DNA of 64,000 nucleotides from Bacteroidales bacterium (GCA_028280405.1 JANQLW010000039.1:16811-80810), one strand, 5' to 3'. Positions 25,556 through 34,077 are shown, numbered from the stretch's first letter. Made by a program: numbers and translations. Notes: generated by a model from the sequence alone, not told the origin.

Positions 25556-26389
25556 TTAGTTACTAGCTAACATTAAGCGTGCAAAAGAAGTAACTGTTAA
25601 ATCTTTATCAGTTTCTGCTAAATATTCTTTAACAGTTTTTTTAGTATCACGGATAAATGCCTGGTTAACTAAAGTATTTTCTTTTAAGAATTTGTTTACT
25701 TTACCCATGGCAATTTTCTCAAGAATTTGTTCCGGCTTTCCTTCCTCACGTGCCTGGTCCATACCGATTTGTTTTTCTTTTTCGATAATTTCAGCATCAA
25801 CACCTTCTTCATTAACAGCAATAGGAGCCATTGCTGCAACCTGCATTGCTAATTCTTTACCTAATTGATCAACATCTCCAGCTTTATTTAAACCAAGTAC
25901 GGTAGCAAGACGGTTTCCCTGGTGGATGTAAGCAAATGTTTTAGCAGCTTCAACACATTGAAAAGCTCCCAGCTCAATTTTTTCACCAATTACACCCGTT
26001 TGGTCAGTGATAAGATCAGCTACTTTTCTTCCGTTTAATTCTAATTCTTTTAGTTCATCAGTAGATTTTGGTTGATTGGCAATAGCCAGATCAGCGATAG
26101 AATTAACAAATGTTACAAAATCTTCATTTTTAGCAACAAAGTCAGTTTCACAGTTAACCATCACAACAGCACCATAAGTTTGGTCTTCGGTAGTTTTTGC
26201 GATAACAACACCTTCAGTAGCTTCGCGGTCAGCTCTTTTTGAAGCAACTTTTTGGCCTTTTTTACGAAGATAATCAACGGCTTTATCGAAATCACCTTCA
26301 CATTCTACCAATGCTTTTTTACAGTCCATCATACCTGCACCGGTATGTTTTCTTAATTTATTAACGTCAGCGGCAGTTATTTTTGTCAT
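25556..26389 (-). CDS. tsf: Translation elongation factor Ts
   Basis: The 277-residue protein starts M-T-K-I-T-A-A-D-V-N-K-L-R-K-H-T-G-A-G-M-M-D-C-K-K-A-L, the EF-Ts N-terminal domain, followed by the core signature V-N-C-E-T-D-F-V-A-K-N near 85. EF-Ts recycles EF-Tu from the GDP to the GTP form. It is the last gene of the operon with rpsB, 31 bases after it, and is followed by a terminator. The last 19 codons plus the terminator are duplicated at 22851-22966 in the same orientation. Confidence 0.96.
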   Translation of the reverse strand: MTKITAADVNKLRKHTGAGMMDCKKALVECEGDFDKAVDYLRKKGQKVASKRADREATEGVVIAKTTEDQTYGAVVMVNCETDFVAKNEDFVTFVNSIADLAIANQPKSTDELKELELNGRKVADLITDQTGVIGEKIELGAFQCVEAAKTFAYIHQGNRLATVLGLNKAGDVDQLGKELAMQVAAMAPIAVNEEGVDAEIIEKEKQIGMDQAREEGKPEQILEKIAMGKVNKFLKENTLVNQAFIRDTKKTVKEYLAETDKDLTVTSFARLMLASN

Positions 26390-26420
26390 TTTTATTAATA
26401 TTTAAGGTTAGATAAGAGAA

Positions 26421-27317
26421 TTAGTTATTTGCTTTTTTAGAAACGCTTTTTCTTGGGCGTTTTGCAGGTTCTTCTGAATCTTCAAGAGGTTTGTCTTTAG
26501 AAACAGGTTTTTTACTCAAGCCTTTTTCAATTTCTGCATCCTCTTGCTCTTCAATCTCTTCAATTGTAGTAGATTTAACCTTAGCTACAATTCTTTCTTC
26601 CTCTTCTGCAGCTTGTTTATCTTTATCAAGTTTTCTTTCTGCTAACCCTTCAGCAATTGCATTTATCATAATGCTAACAATTAATTCAATAGATTTTGAA
26701 GCATCATCATTTGCCGGGATTGGAAAATCAACTTGTTTAGGATTTGAATTGGTATCAACAATTGCAAATGTAGGAATATTTAATTTTTTAGCCTCAGCAA
26801 CAGCAATGTGTTCTTTGTTAATGTCAACGATAAAGATAGCTGAAGGTAATCTGTTAAGATCAGAAATACTACCTAAGTTCTTTTCTAATTTTGCACGCTC
26901 ACGTGTAATTTGTAAACGTTCTCTTTTAGAGAAGTTAGAATAAGTATCAGTATTCATCATTTTATCGATAGAAGCCATTTTACGAACAGCTTTACGAATG
27001 GTCGCAAAGTTGGTAAGCATCCCACCTGGCCATCTTTCAGTTACATAAGGCATATTTACTTTTTCTACCTGAGTAGCAACGATGTCTTTAGCTTGTTTTT
27101 TTGTAGCTACGAACAATATTTTTTTACCGGATTTGGCAATTTGTTTGATAGCAGCTGCAGCTTCTTCAATTTTTGCAATTGTTTTGTATAAATCAATAAT
27201 GTGGATTCCGTTACGCTCCATAAAAATATAAGGAGCCATATTTGGATTCCATTTTCTTTTTAAATGTCCAAAATGAACACCTGCGTCCAATAATTGGTCA
27301 AAATCAATTCTTGCCAT
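26421..27317 (-). CDS. rpsB: 30S ribosomal protein S2
   Basis: The 298-residue protein has the S2 start (L-L-D-A-G-V-H-F-G-H at about 10-19), R-N-G-I-H-I-I-D-L, R-W-P-G-G-M-L-T-N-F and P-I-P-A-N-D-D-A-S-K-S-I. The globular S2 ends near residue 230; the remaining 65 residues form a charged tail, first acidic, then rich in Lys, Ser and Pro. Such tails occur in Bacteroidota S2. It lies in the rplM-rpsI-rpsB-tsf operon. Confidence 0.96.
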   Translation of the reverse strand: MARIDFDQLLDAGVHFGHLKRKWNPNMAPYIFMERNGIHIIDLYKTIAKIEEAAAAIKQIAKSGKKILFVATKKQAKDIVATQVEKVNMPYVTERWPGGMLTNFATIRKAVRKMASIDKMMNTDTYSNFSKRERLQITRERAKLEKNLGSISDLNRLPSAIFIVDINKEHIAVAEAKKLNIPTFAIVDTNSNPKQVDFPIPANDDASKSIELIVSIMINAIAEGLAERKLDKDKQAAEEEERIVAKVKSTTIEEIEEQEDAEIEKGLSKKPVSKDKPLEDSEEPAKRPRKSVSKKANN

Positions 27318-27431
27318 TTGATTTGTTTTAATTTGTTTACATTCTTTTTACAACAATTGCCAAGTAGTTCCGTTTTCGAAAGTCTTGGCAATTTAGATAC
27401 TAAACTCTTTCCAGTGTTGTTGAAATATATA

Positions 27432-27818
27432 TTAACGTTTACTGAATTGGAATTTCTTTCTTGCTTTTGGTTGTCCGGGTTTTTTACGTTCAACCATACG
27501 AGGATCTCTTCTCATTAAACCTTTAGCTTTTAAGGCCGGTCTGTTTTCCTCATCAATTTTGCATAATGCCCTTGCAATTGCTAAACGAAGAGCTTCTGCT
27601 TGTCCGTTAACACCACCACCATCTAAATTTACTTTGATATCATATTTTTCCAATGATTCACAAATTTCAAGTGGTTGACGAACTACATATTGTAAAGTAG
27701 CAGTTGGGAAATAGTCTTTATAATCTTTTTTATTAACGGTAATCGATCCTTTTCCTTCTGAAAGATAAATCCTTGCAACGGCCGTTTTTCTTCTTCCTAA
27801 AGTGTTAATTACTTCCAT
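27432..27818 (-). CDS. rpsI: 30S ribosomal protein S9
   Basis: A 128-residue protein with the S9 pattern: G-R-R-K-T-A-V-A-R-I-Y near the start, G-G-G-V-N-G-Q-A-E-A near 66-75, L-R-L-A-I-A-R-A-L and the C-terminal R-D-P-R-M-V-E-R-K-K-P-G-Q-P-K-A-R-K-K-F-Q-F-S-K-R, whose last residues contact P-site tRNA. It starts four bases after rplM ends. Confidence 0.97.
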   Translation of the reverse strand: MEVINTLGRRKTAVARIYLSEGKGSITVNKKDYKDYFPTATLQYVVRQPLEICESLEKYDIKVNLDGGGVNGQAEALRLAIARALCKIDEENRPALKAKGLMRRDPRMVERKKPGQPKARKKFQFSKR

Positions 27819-27822
27819 GTCT

Positions 27823-28278
27823 CTACTTAATTGTGTTTAATTTAATTTCTTTTGGTTGTTGAGCTTCTTGTTTGTGCTCTGGTCCTTCATAAACATATAA
27901 GTTCCTGAAAAGCTCTCTTCCAAGCCTGTTTTTAGGGAGCATACCTTTTACTGCTTTTTCCACCATTGCTGTAGGTTTCTTTTTCATTAGTTCCTGTGCA
28001 GTAACAATACGTTGTCCTCCCGGATAACCACTGTGGCGAACATATTCTTTGTCTGTCCATTTAGCACCGCTTAAGTTGACCTTTTCTGCATTGATAATTA
28101 CAACATTATCACCACAATCAACATGAGGAGTGTAATTCGTTTTGTGTTTCCCTCTTAATAGGTAAGCTACTCTAGAGGCTAAACGTCCTAATGTTTCGTT
28201 CTCAGCATCGATCAAAACCCACTCTTTGTTTACGGTTGCTTTGTTCGCACTTATTGTTTTGTAACTTAAGGTATCCAT
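27823..28278 (-). CDS. rplM: 50S ribosomal protein L13
   Basis: A 151-residue protein with L13 landmarks W-V-L-I-D-A-E-N-E-T-L-G-R-L-A-S near 21-36, G-D-N-V-V-I-I-N-A near 61 and M-L-P-K-N-R-L-G-R near 113. It is first in the operon rplM-rpsI-rpsB-tsf. Two TAnnTTTG-type promoter matches lie upstream on the minus strand. Confidence 0.97.
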   Translation of the reverse strand: MDTLSYKTISANKATVNKEWVLIDAENETLGRLASRVAYLLRGKHKTNYTPHVDCGDNVVIINAEKVNLSGAKWTDKEYVRHSGYPGGQRIVTAQELMKKKPTAMVEKAVKGMLPKNRLGRELFRNLYVYEGPEHKQEAQQPKEIKLNTIK

Positions 28279-28322
28279 CTATTTTTTCTTTTTCTAAAAT
28301 ATTCCTTGATTAAAATGGGGTG

Positions 28323-28354
28323 CAAAAATAGAAACAAATTTTCTATTTAACAAA
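28323..28354 (-). promoter_or_regulatory. Promoter of the rplM operon (proximal)
   Basis: On the minus strand TATTTTTG (28330-28323) matches TAnnTTTG, and TTTG at 28354-28351 lies 20 bases upstream, a complete Bacteroidota consensus promoter. Confidence 0.65.
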
Positions 28355-28416
28355 TTTGCTAACAAGAATTTGTTGAAAAAATCAAACTTCCTGAAAGCAA
28401 CCCAGATTTTCGGCTG

Positions 28417-28445
28417 CAAAAATAAAAATAAATTGTTTACAACAA
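28417..28445 (-). promoter_or_regulatory. Possible second promoter of the rplM operon (distal)
   Basis: A second TATTTTTG (28424-28417, minus strand) stands about 94 bases upstream of the first, with a TTG 18 bases before it. Tandem promoters would suit a ribosomal protein operon. Confidence 0.4.
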
Positions 28446-28513
28446 TGTTATGTCTATTATTATTTTCCGATTTTTAATTTAATCCTTACTTTCGTAAAAA
28501 TCTTTGTTTGGAA

Positions 28514-29428
28514 ATGTCAATCTCAGTTTATAATCTTAATAAAAGATATAAAGAGATCATTGCCCTTAATGATCTCTCTTTTTCTATAGATAGAGGTGAG
28601 GTTGTTGGTTTGTTGGGTCCAAATGGTGCCGGGAAATCAACCTTGATTAAAATAATCACATCATATATTGTTGCGGATTCAGGGAAAGTTATTGTGGATG
28701 GGTTAGATGTTAATGCTAAATGTAATGAAGTAAAAAACAGAATAGGATATTTACCTGAAAACAATCCCCTGTACGATGATATGTTTGTCAGGGAATATCT
28801 GGAATTTGCTTGTAACTTGCATTTTAAGAAAAAATTGAAAGTATTGGGGAAAGTGGATGAATTAATCATTAAAACGGGTTTGCCGGAAGTTCAGTTTCAA
28901 AAAATAGCATCTTTATCTAAAGGATACCGACAAAGGGTTGGTATTGCTCAGGCATTAATAAATGACCCCTCAGTATTAATTCTTGATGAACCCACAACAG
29001 GATTAGACCCAAATCAAGTTGTTGAAATCAGAAATCTGATTAAAGAACTGGGTAAGAATAAAACAATAATATTTTCTTCTCATATTATGCAGGAGGTCGA
29101 AGCAATTTGTAACCGGGTCATCGTTTTGGATCGTGGTAAGCTTGTTGCAGATGGAAGTATGGCTGAATTAATAGATCAATTTAAAGGCTATACGAATTTT
29201 GTTGTTGAGTTTGATAAGCCAATAGGTATTGATGTATTAAAAAATGAGATTGAAGGTATCAATGAAATTGATCGTAATGACAGTGTATATATAATAAATA
29301 CTGATAAAGATATACGTTCGGCTATATTTGAATTTGCAGTTTCTTATAATTTAAAAATTTTAAGCCTTAATAGAGAAGAAAAATCTATGGAACAAGTATT
29401 TCATGCTTTGACCCATGTCAAAAAATAG
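28514..29428 (+). CDS. gldA: ABC transporter ATP-binding protein, GldA-like
   Basis: A 304-residue ATPase subunit with Walker A G-P-N-G-A-G-K-S-T near 37-45, signature L-S-K-G-Y-R-Q-R near 135, Walker B V-L-I-L-D-E-P-T near 157 and switch His in F-S-S-H-I-M. The segment I-G-Y-L-P-E-N-N-P-L-Y-D-D-M is typical of GldA, the ATPase of the gliding-associated GldA-GldF-GldG transporter. gldF and gldG are not adjacent. The ATG at 28514 is preferred over a TTG at 28508. Other multidrug-type ABC ATPases are close relatives, so the Gld link is likely but not certain. Confidence 0.75.
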   Translation: MSISVYNLNKRYKEIIALNDLSFSIDRGEVVGLLGPNGAGKSTLIKIITSYIVADSGKVIVDGLDVNAKCNEVKNRIGYLPENNPLYDDMFVREYLEFACNLHFKKKLKVLGKVDELIIKTGLPEVQFQKIASLSKGYRQRVGIAQALINDPSVLILDEPTTGLDPNQVVEIRNLIKELGKNKTIIFSSHIMQEVEAICNRVIVLDRGKLVADGSMAELIDQFKGYTNFVVEFDKPIGIDVLKNEIEGINEIDRNDSVYIINTDKDIRSAIFEFAVSYNLKILSLNREEKSMEQVFHALTHVKK

Positions 29429-29480
29429 ATCCCTAGATGTGTTTTTCATTTTAATCGTCTGGCTTGTAAAATATTTTTTA

Positions 29481-29488
29481 TACTTTTG
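29481..29488 (+). promoter_or_regulatory. -7 element of the metK promoter
   Basis: TACTTTTG matches TAnnTTTG and lies nine bases before the riboswitch, so the aptamer would be at the 5' end of the transcript. No clear -33 motif is seen. Confidence 0.5.
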
Positions 29489-29496
29489 CTTCAATT

Positions 29497-29549
29497 TTGT
29501 GGAAAGATTTGATTGATTGCAACCACGGTAAAAAAATGCTAAAGCAATA
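29497..29549 (+). promoter_or_regulatory. SAM-II-like riboswitch upstream of metK
   Basis: GTGG at 29499-29502 can pair with CCAC at 29523-29526, enclosing a loop with GATTTGATTGATTGCAA. The 3' part has GGTAAAAAAATGCTAAAGC (29528-29545). The conserved elements of SAM-II aptamers, as I recall them, are GAUUU in the loop, UUGCA before the closing strand, the A-rich linker and GCUAAAG, and all occur here in order and at similar spacing. It precedes metK by about 58 bases. Control is probably translational or by transcript stability; I see no terminator after it. Confidence 0.78.
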
Positions 29550-29606
29550 CCATTCCAACCAATCATTAATTCCCAATTGTTTAACCTTAAATTATAATTT
29601 TTAATA

Positions 29607-30896
29607 ATGGGATATTTATTTACTTCAGAATCTGTGTCAGAAGGGCATCCTGATAAGGTAGCCGATCAAATATCTGATGCTTTATTAGATGAAATGCTAC
29701 GATTCGATCCGGAATCAAAGGTAGCATGCGAAACTTTAGTGACAACCGGATTAACTGTTTGTTCGGGTGAAGTTAAAACCAAAGGATACGTCGATATTCA
29801 AAAGATAGCCAGAGGTGTAATCAAAAGAATTGGTTATACGGAAGCAGCATATAGGTTTGATTCAGAATCTTGTGGGGTGATTTCTGCCATTCATGAGCAA
29901 TCACCGGATATTAATCAAGGTGTGGTTCGTGAATCTGATGAGCTTCAGGGTGCAGGTGATCAAGGTATGATGTTTGGCTATGCCAATAAAGAAACAGAAG
30001 ATTTTATGCCGTTAACATTGGTATTATCTCATCTATTCTTAATGGAACTAGCTAACATTCGAAGAGAAGGCAAAGAAATGACATACCTTCGCCCGGATGC
30101 TAAGTCACAGATTACTTTGGAATTTGATGACCATGGGAATCCTTTTAGAATTGATGCTATTGTGATTTCTACCCAACATGATGAATTTGATGAAGAGCTG
30201 CTAATGCTTCGTAAAATTAAATCGGATGTTGAATCAATTCTTATTCCCAGGGTTAAAGAAAGATTATCAAAAAAAAGCCACGGGTTGTTTAAAGAAGATT
30301 ATAAACTTTATGTAAATCCAACCGGTAAATTTGTTATAGGTGGCCCACATGGAGATACAGGCTTAACAGGACGTAAAATTATTGTGGATACTTATGGCGG
30401 ACGTGCTGCTCATGGTGGAGGTGCTTTTTCTGGAAAAGATGCTTCTAAGGTAGATCGATCTGCTGCTTACGCAACTCGTCATATTGCAAAAAATATAGTT
30501 GCTGCAGGAATTGCTGATGAAGTTCTTGTTCAGGTTGCTTATGCAATTGGTGTAGCTGATCCTGTTGGTTTATACGTGAATACCTTCGGAACTGCTAAGG
30601 TAAAAGATGAAAATGGACAACTGTTGTCTGATAGTCAGATTGCTGAGAAAATAAAGAATTTGTTTGATTTAAAACCATTTGCTATTGTACAAAGATTTGG
30701 ATTAAAGAATCCTATTTTTGAACCTACAGCAGCATATGGCCATTTTGGCCGTGATTATTTTAAAAAAGAAATAGAAGTTTACTATGAAGATGAACAAACG
30801 GTAAAACGAGGTAATAAATTTTTTAAAGAAGTTGAATTCTTTGCCTGGGAAAAACTTGATTATGTTGATAAAGTAAAAGAAGCTTTTAATCTGTAA
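29607..30896 (+). CDS. metK: S-adenosylmethionine synthetase
   Basis: The 429-residue protein has the MetK motifs [11 protein letters not shown] at about 10-20, [11 protein letters not shown] near 115-125, [13 protein letters not shown] near 245 and the P-loop-like G-G-G-A-F-S-G-K-D near 271-279. It makes SAM from methionine and ATP. It is about 45 residues longer than the E. coli enzyme (384), mainly through a middle insertion. A SAM-II-like aptamer in its leader would give end-product control. Confidence 0.96.
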   Translation: MGYLFTSESVSEGHPDKVADQISDALLDEMLRFDPESKVACETLVTTGLTVCSGEVKTKGYVDIQKIARGVIKRIGYTEAAYRFDSESCGVISAIHEQSPDINQGVVRESDELQGAGDQGMMFGYANKETEDFMPLTLVLSHLFLMELANIRREGKEMTYLRPDAKSQITLEFDDHGNPFRIDAIVISTQHDEFDEELLMLRKIKSDVESILIPRVKERLSKKSHGLFKEDYKLYVNPTGKFVIGGPHGDTGLTGRKIIVDTYGGRAAHGGGAFSGKDASKVDRSAAYATRHIAKNIVAAGIADEVLVQVAYAIGVADPVGLYVNTFGTAKVKDENGQLLSDSQIAEKIKNLFDLKPFAIVQRFGLKNPIFEPTAAYGHFGRDYFKKEIEVYYEDEQTVKRGNKFFKEVEFFAWEKLDYVDKVKEAFNL

Positions 30897-30900
30897 ATGA

Positions 30901-30928
30901 AAAATCCCGATTTAATTGGGATTTTTTT
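30901..30928. terminator. Terminator after metK
   Basis: AATCCC/GGGATT stem with an AT loop, followed by a T-run on the plus strand and preceded by an A-run. It lies between convergent genes and may act both ways. Confidence 0.75.
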
Positions 30929-31331
30929 AATGCTTAATAATAAGCTTTCGGGTAACAACAATTTTTTTATCCAGCTTTAAGGAATAAAAATAAATTCCTC
31001 CTGATAAATCATCTGTTTGTATTTTTAAGGTGCCGGTTAAATCATCCAGTACAAATTCTTTAACAATGGATCCTAATAGTGATCTTAGAATTATCTTTGC
31101 CTCAAGAACTTCCTGAGGAACTTTATAATCCAGCTTAGTATATGTAATTGCCGGATTTGGATATGCGTTGGATAATTCAAATATTTCTTCCTTTTTTATA
31201 TCTTCGGTAAAAACTTTGTCATTGTCAAAATTGAAAGAAGTATTGCCTGCAACTAAATTGGAATTATAAATTCCGCTTAGCCCAAACAAAATAATGCCAA
31301 TAAAAAGAAGGGGTCGTAGAAATATTTTCAT
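30927..31331 (-). CDS. Small T9SS-sorted protein (type A sorting domain)
   Basis: A protein of about 134 residues: a signal peptide (hydrophobic 6-20), a short spacer, then a C-terminal type A T9SS sorting domain. The domain contains A-Y-P-N-P-A, a middle L-R-S-L-L-G-S-I-V-K segment, L-S-G-G-I-Y-F-Y-S-L and a basic end V-V-T-R-K-L-I-I-K-H. There is almost no passenger, so the secreted product would be tiny or the gene is a stub left from a larger one. The frame is open to 31403, but only the Met codons at 31337 or 31331 give a normal signal peptide. Export would depend on PorU/PorV encoded at 54174-59172. Confidence 0.75.
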   Translation of the reverse strand: MKIFLRPLLFIGIILFGLSGIYNSNLVAGNTSFNFDNDKVFTEDIKKEEIFELSNAYPNPAITYTKLDYKVPQEVLEAKIILRSLLGSIVKEFVLDDLTGTLKIQTDDLSGGIYFYSLKLDKKIVVTRKLIIKH

Positions 31332-31387
31332 AGGCATTTTAACTTGACAATTAACTATGCGATACAATCGTGCATAGTAAATATACA

Positions 31388-31415
31388 CAAAAAAAGGCTT
31401 CATGTGAAGCCTTTT
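31388..31415 (-). terminator. Terminator of the C1 peptidase gene
   Basis: AAGGCTTCA and TGAAGCCTT form a hairpin followed by a T-run on the minus strand, about 25 bases after the peptidase stop. Confidence 0.75.
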
Positions 31416-31440
31416 CTATTTATTTAACAATTTTTTAGCT

Positions 31441-32631
31441 TTACAAGCCTAATTTTCTCAAAATAGATTTTGGAACGGCGTCTTTATGGACCATGATTGA
31501 TATGGTGCTTAACTTTACAAATTCTTTTGACATGTAGAGAAAACCTTTGTATTTATGAGTTCCGATATCCCAGGAATTTTTAGTGTAGAAATATTTAGTT
31601 CCGTTTTGATCTTTCGCTATGCCTGTAATTAACATTCCATGATCGTCGGTAGTAGAATAGTTATCATAAGCTTCCTGGCGGATTTCTGGAGTTACTTTTA
31701 CTTCCGGTACAGGCCCCTTAAAATTGAATAATGCTTTTTCTCTTTCTTTTTTAGTAAGAGGCTCCCATTTTTCTTTTTCACTACCTGATAAATCTTTTAA
31801 TTCTTTATCCGGTAAAACAGCAACTCCATTTTTCCATGAAAAACCTTTATTACTTACGTCACCTCCCCAACAGAAAGTATATCCTTTTTTAATCGCATGC
31901 TCCATAACCTCCATTAATTCATCCAAAGGAAGGTTATAAGCTTGAGAGTGCATCCAGTTGTCAGGAATTTTAACAATGAAAGGTTTGTAGAATTCTTCAT
32001 GGGTAAAGGATGTTAGCTCAACATAATCATCCATACTCAAACCTAATTCATCTGAAAAAGATTTTGGAGTATATTCTTTGCCATTATATTCAAACGTTGA
32101 AGGATAGGCTCCCAAATATTCATTTAAAGTGTGTTCAACCACATTCTGCCATACCGGACTTAATGTTCTGTTTTTATTCTTTATGATTGCATCAGCAAAG
32201 CTTTTTATAACGATATCCATTTCGCCGTGTCTGTGAATGTTTTGTCCAATATTTAACCCGGTATAAGCTGATTCAGGAACGATTCCAAAGTTTTTAAGCA
32301 CCCACGGTCCATCACTAAATCCACCGCCACCGGCAAGGTTTAAATGGCCATGAAAGCGTACATATCTTTTTGTTTTTTCACTGTAGCAGTGACGAACGAT
32401 AAACATTTCGGAAAGATCATATTCCCCTTTATTCATTCTCAATAATTCTGATTCAAAAAAACCGGTTAATGAGAAACTCCAGCAAGTGCCCGATTTTGCT
32501 TGATTCTTAACAGGTGTACTTGGGTTTTCTTTGATCATTTTAAATTCAAAGCCTTTTTTATCTTTATCCTTAGCATTTAAACCTACAAAAACAAAAAGGC
32601 ATAATAGTAGTAAACTAGTAGTTTTCTTCAT
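31441..32631 (-). CDS. Secreted bleomycin-hydrolase-like C1 peptidase
   Basis: A 396-residue papain-superfamily protein. It has a signal peptide at about 1-20, V-K-N-Q-A-K-S-G-T-C-W-S-F-S with oxyanion Gln44 and nucleophile Cys50, D-D-H-G-M-L-I-T-G with His331 and Y-T-K-N-S-W with Asn352. These are the features of the PepC/bleomycin hydrolase (C1B) branch, usually cytosolic aminopeptidases of about 450 residues; here the protein is exported. All triad residues are present. It probably trims peptides in the periplasm. It is a single-gene unit with its own terminator. Confidence 0.85.
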   Translation of the reverse strand: MKKTTSLLLLCLFVFVGLNAKDKDKKGFEFKMIKENPSTPVKNQAKSGTCWSFSLTGFFESELLRMNKGEYDLSEMFIVRHCYSEKTKRYVRFHGHLNLAGGGGFSDGPWVLKNFGIVPESAYTGLNIGQNIHRHGEMDIVIKSFADAIIKNKNRTLSPVWQNVVEHTLNEYLGAYPSTFEYNGKEYTPKSFSDELGLSMDDYVELTSFTHEEFYKPFIVKIPDNWMHSQAYNLPLDELMEVMEHAIKKGYTFCWGGDVSNKGFSWKNGVAVLPDKELKDLSGSEKEKWEPLTKKEREKALFNFKGPVPEVKVTPEIRQEAYDNYSTTDDHGMLITGIAKDQNGTKYFYTKNSWDIGTHKYKGFLYMSKEFVKLSTISIMVHKDAVPKSILRKLGL

Positions 32632-32710
32632 AGTATTTGATTGATAAAAATTCGTAATTCTGATTTTTTGATAATTCGGAGCAAATTTAGAGTAAAGATT
32701 TTGAAATAAA

Positions 32711-32740
32711 AAAAAGCAGGTCGATAATTACCTGCTTTTT
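32711..32740 (-). terminator. Terminator of the DUF1761 gene
   Basis: AAAAAGCAGG and CCTGCTTTTT are perfectly inverted, with a further T-run on the minus strand. Confidence 0.8.
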
Positions 32741-32757
32741 GTAGAATTTATTTTTAG

Positions 32758-33180
32758 CTATTGCCAAAGGATCAGAATGATAGCCATGATCAGTATCATA
32801 ACAACTCTATACATGGCCGTTACCCAAAATAATTTAATGGAATGACGGTTGTATAAATAGTCTGATAGTTGATTACCTGCATAAAGGAAAAATCCAAACA
32901 AAACTGTTAATGGAACTGCATGACCTACAAAGGTTATTCCCCAGGTTACAATGACCGCCTCTAGAACAAAAGCAGTTAAGAAAGTTGTAATAAATGTAAT
33001 CACCATTGCTTTTGCCCAGCCATCTTTTAAATCTTCTTCTTTAAAGCCATGAAGTTTCATCCATAAATTACCAAACAAAGCTTTTGAATACCAAATTGCT
33101 CCTAAAGCATATCCGGCAACAGCAGCTACAAGTACTGCGAGCCAATTAATGGCTCCAATATTAATGATACATTCTCCCAT
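32758..33180 (-). CDS. DUF1761 membrane protein
   Basis: A 140-residue protein with four membrane segments. The start I-N-W-L-A-V-L-V-A-A-V-A-G-Y-A-L-G-A-I-W-Y-S, followed by F-G-N-L-W-M, is typical of DUF1761. The function of the family is unknown. It follows the RidA gene by 32 bases on the same strand and is probably cotranscribed with it. Confidence 0.8.
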   Translation of the reverse strand: MGECIINIGAINWLAVLVAAVAGYALGAIWYSKALFGNLWMKLHGFKEEDLKDGWAKAMVITFITTFLTAFVLEAVIVTWGITFVGHAVPLTVLFGFFLYAGNQLSDYLYNRHSIKLFWVTAMYRVVMILIMAIILILWQ

Positions 33181-33212
33181 AATTTGTTAGATTTAGTTTA
33201 ACATTTGGTTTG

Positions 33213-33596
33213 TTATTCTATAATAGCGCTTGCTTCAATTTCAACAAGTAATTCGGGGTCTATTAAAGATTTTACTTCTAACATCGTACTTGCAGGCTTA
33301 ATATCTCTAAAAAATTCACCATGTGCCATGCCTACCTCATTCCACATTTTTATATCAGTAACATAAATTCTGGTTCTAACAACATCTTCAAGAGAGCTTC
33401 CTGCTTTTTCCAGTGTATCTTTAATTTTATTCAGGATCAACATGGTTTGGGCATAAGGGTCGCCCTTCCCTTGCACCTCATTATCAAAAAAAGCTGTGGT
33501 GCCTGCAACTTCAATAAAATTACCGACTCTCACAGCCCTTGAATATCCTACGGCTTTTTCCCATTTACCACCGGAAGAAATATTTTTTCTTTGCAT
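33213..33596 (-). CDS. RidA family protein (enamine/imine deaminase-like)
   Basis: A 127-residue protein of the YjgF/YER057c/UK114 fold. It has Y-S-R-A-V-R-V-G-N-F-I-E-V-A-G-T-T near 19-35, a middle Q-T-x-x-I-L-N-K-I segment, and R-T-R-I-Y-V-T-D with the conserved Arg that binds the carboxylate of the substrate. RidA proteins hydrolyse reactive enamines such as 2-aminoacrylate. This form, with the C-terminal L-D-P-E-L-L-V-E-I-E, is the RidA-like subgroup rather than archetypal RidA, so the substrate is uncertain. Confidence 0.85.
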   Translation of the reverse strand: MQRKNISSGGKWEKAVGYSRAVRVGNFIEVAGTTAFFDNEVQGKGDPYAQTMLILNKIKDTLEKAGSSLEDVVRTRIYVTDIKMWNEVGMAHGEFFRDIKPASTMLEVKSLIDPELLVEIEASAIIE

Positions 33597-33702
33597 AAAC
33601 CTTTATAATTGAGTAATGGAATGCCCAAATATAAAGATAAATGAATTCATTATCAATTTAATAAGAGATTAAATTTTGTATTTCAGCAAAAAAATAGAAA
33701 TC

Positions 33703-34077
33703 TTATTTTATCTTATCTTTAAATTCTTTGAATGCAGCTTCTGCTTGATCATCAAAGGTTTGTTGCAAAGCTTCATAGGCCTCTATAAGTTTTCGGGCTT
33801 TATCAGTAATTATCGAAGTACCTCCGGATTTTCCGCCTCTTTGTTTCTCAAGTAATTGATAACCTAATAATTCCTCTGCATTTTTCAGATCACCCCATGC
33901 TTTGCGATAACTAATGCCTAAGTCATCTGAAGCAGCCTTCAGTGATTTATTTTTTGCAATATGTTTTAGTAATTGATACTCAGTTTCACCTACTGCACCA
34001 TCTCCGGTTAGTGAAGATAACCAAACTTTATAGCTTAGAAATACGTTTTTTCTGCCGCTTTTTCCTTTAATTCTCAT
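33703..34077 (-). CDS. ModE-type winged-helix transcriptional regulator, DNA-binding domain only
   Basis: A 124-residue protein consisting of the LysR-like winged helix of ModE. It reads L-L-K-H-I-A-K-N-K-S-L-K-A-A-S-D-D-L-G-I-S-Y-R-K-A-W (helix-turn-helix at about 40-65), L-L-G-Y-Q-L-L-E and R-G-G-K-S-G-G-T-S-I-I-T. It lacks the molybdate-binding MOP domains of E. coli ModE, as in many short ModE homologues. ModE regulates molybdate uptake and molybdoenzymes. A tungsten-type AOR gene with a ModE-like dyad lies 2-4 kb away. It is divergent from the outer-membrane protein gene at 34235. Confidence 0.82.
   Translation of the reverse strand: MRIKGKSGRKNVFLSYKVWLSSLTGDGAVGETEYQLLKHIAKNKSLKAASDDLGISYRKAWGDLKNAEELLGYQLLEKQRGGKSGGTSIITDKARKLIEAYEALQQTFDDQAEAAFKEFKDKIK

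Noticed and set aside
31441..32631. Cytosolic PepC aminopeptidase
   Set aside because: A clear signal peptide and the shorter length argue for an exported relative, so I did not use the symbol pepC.
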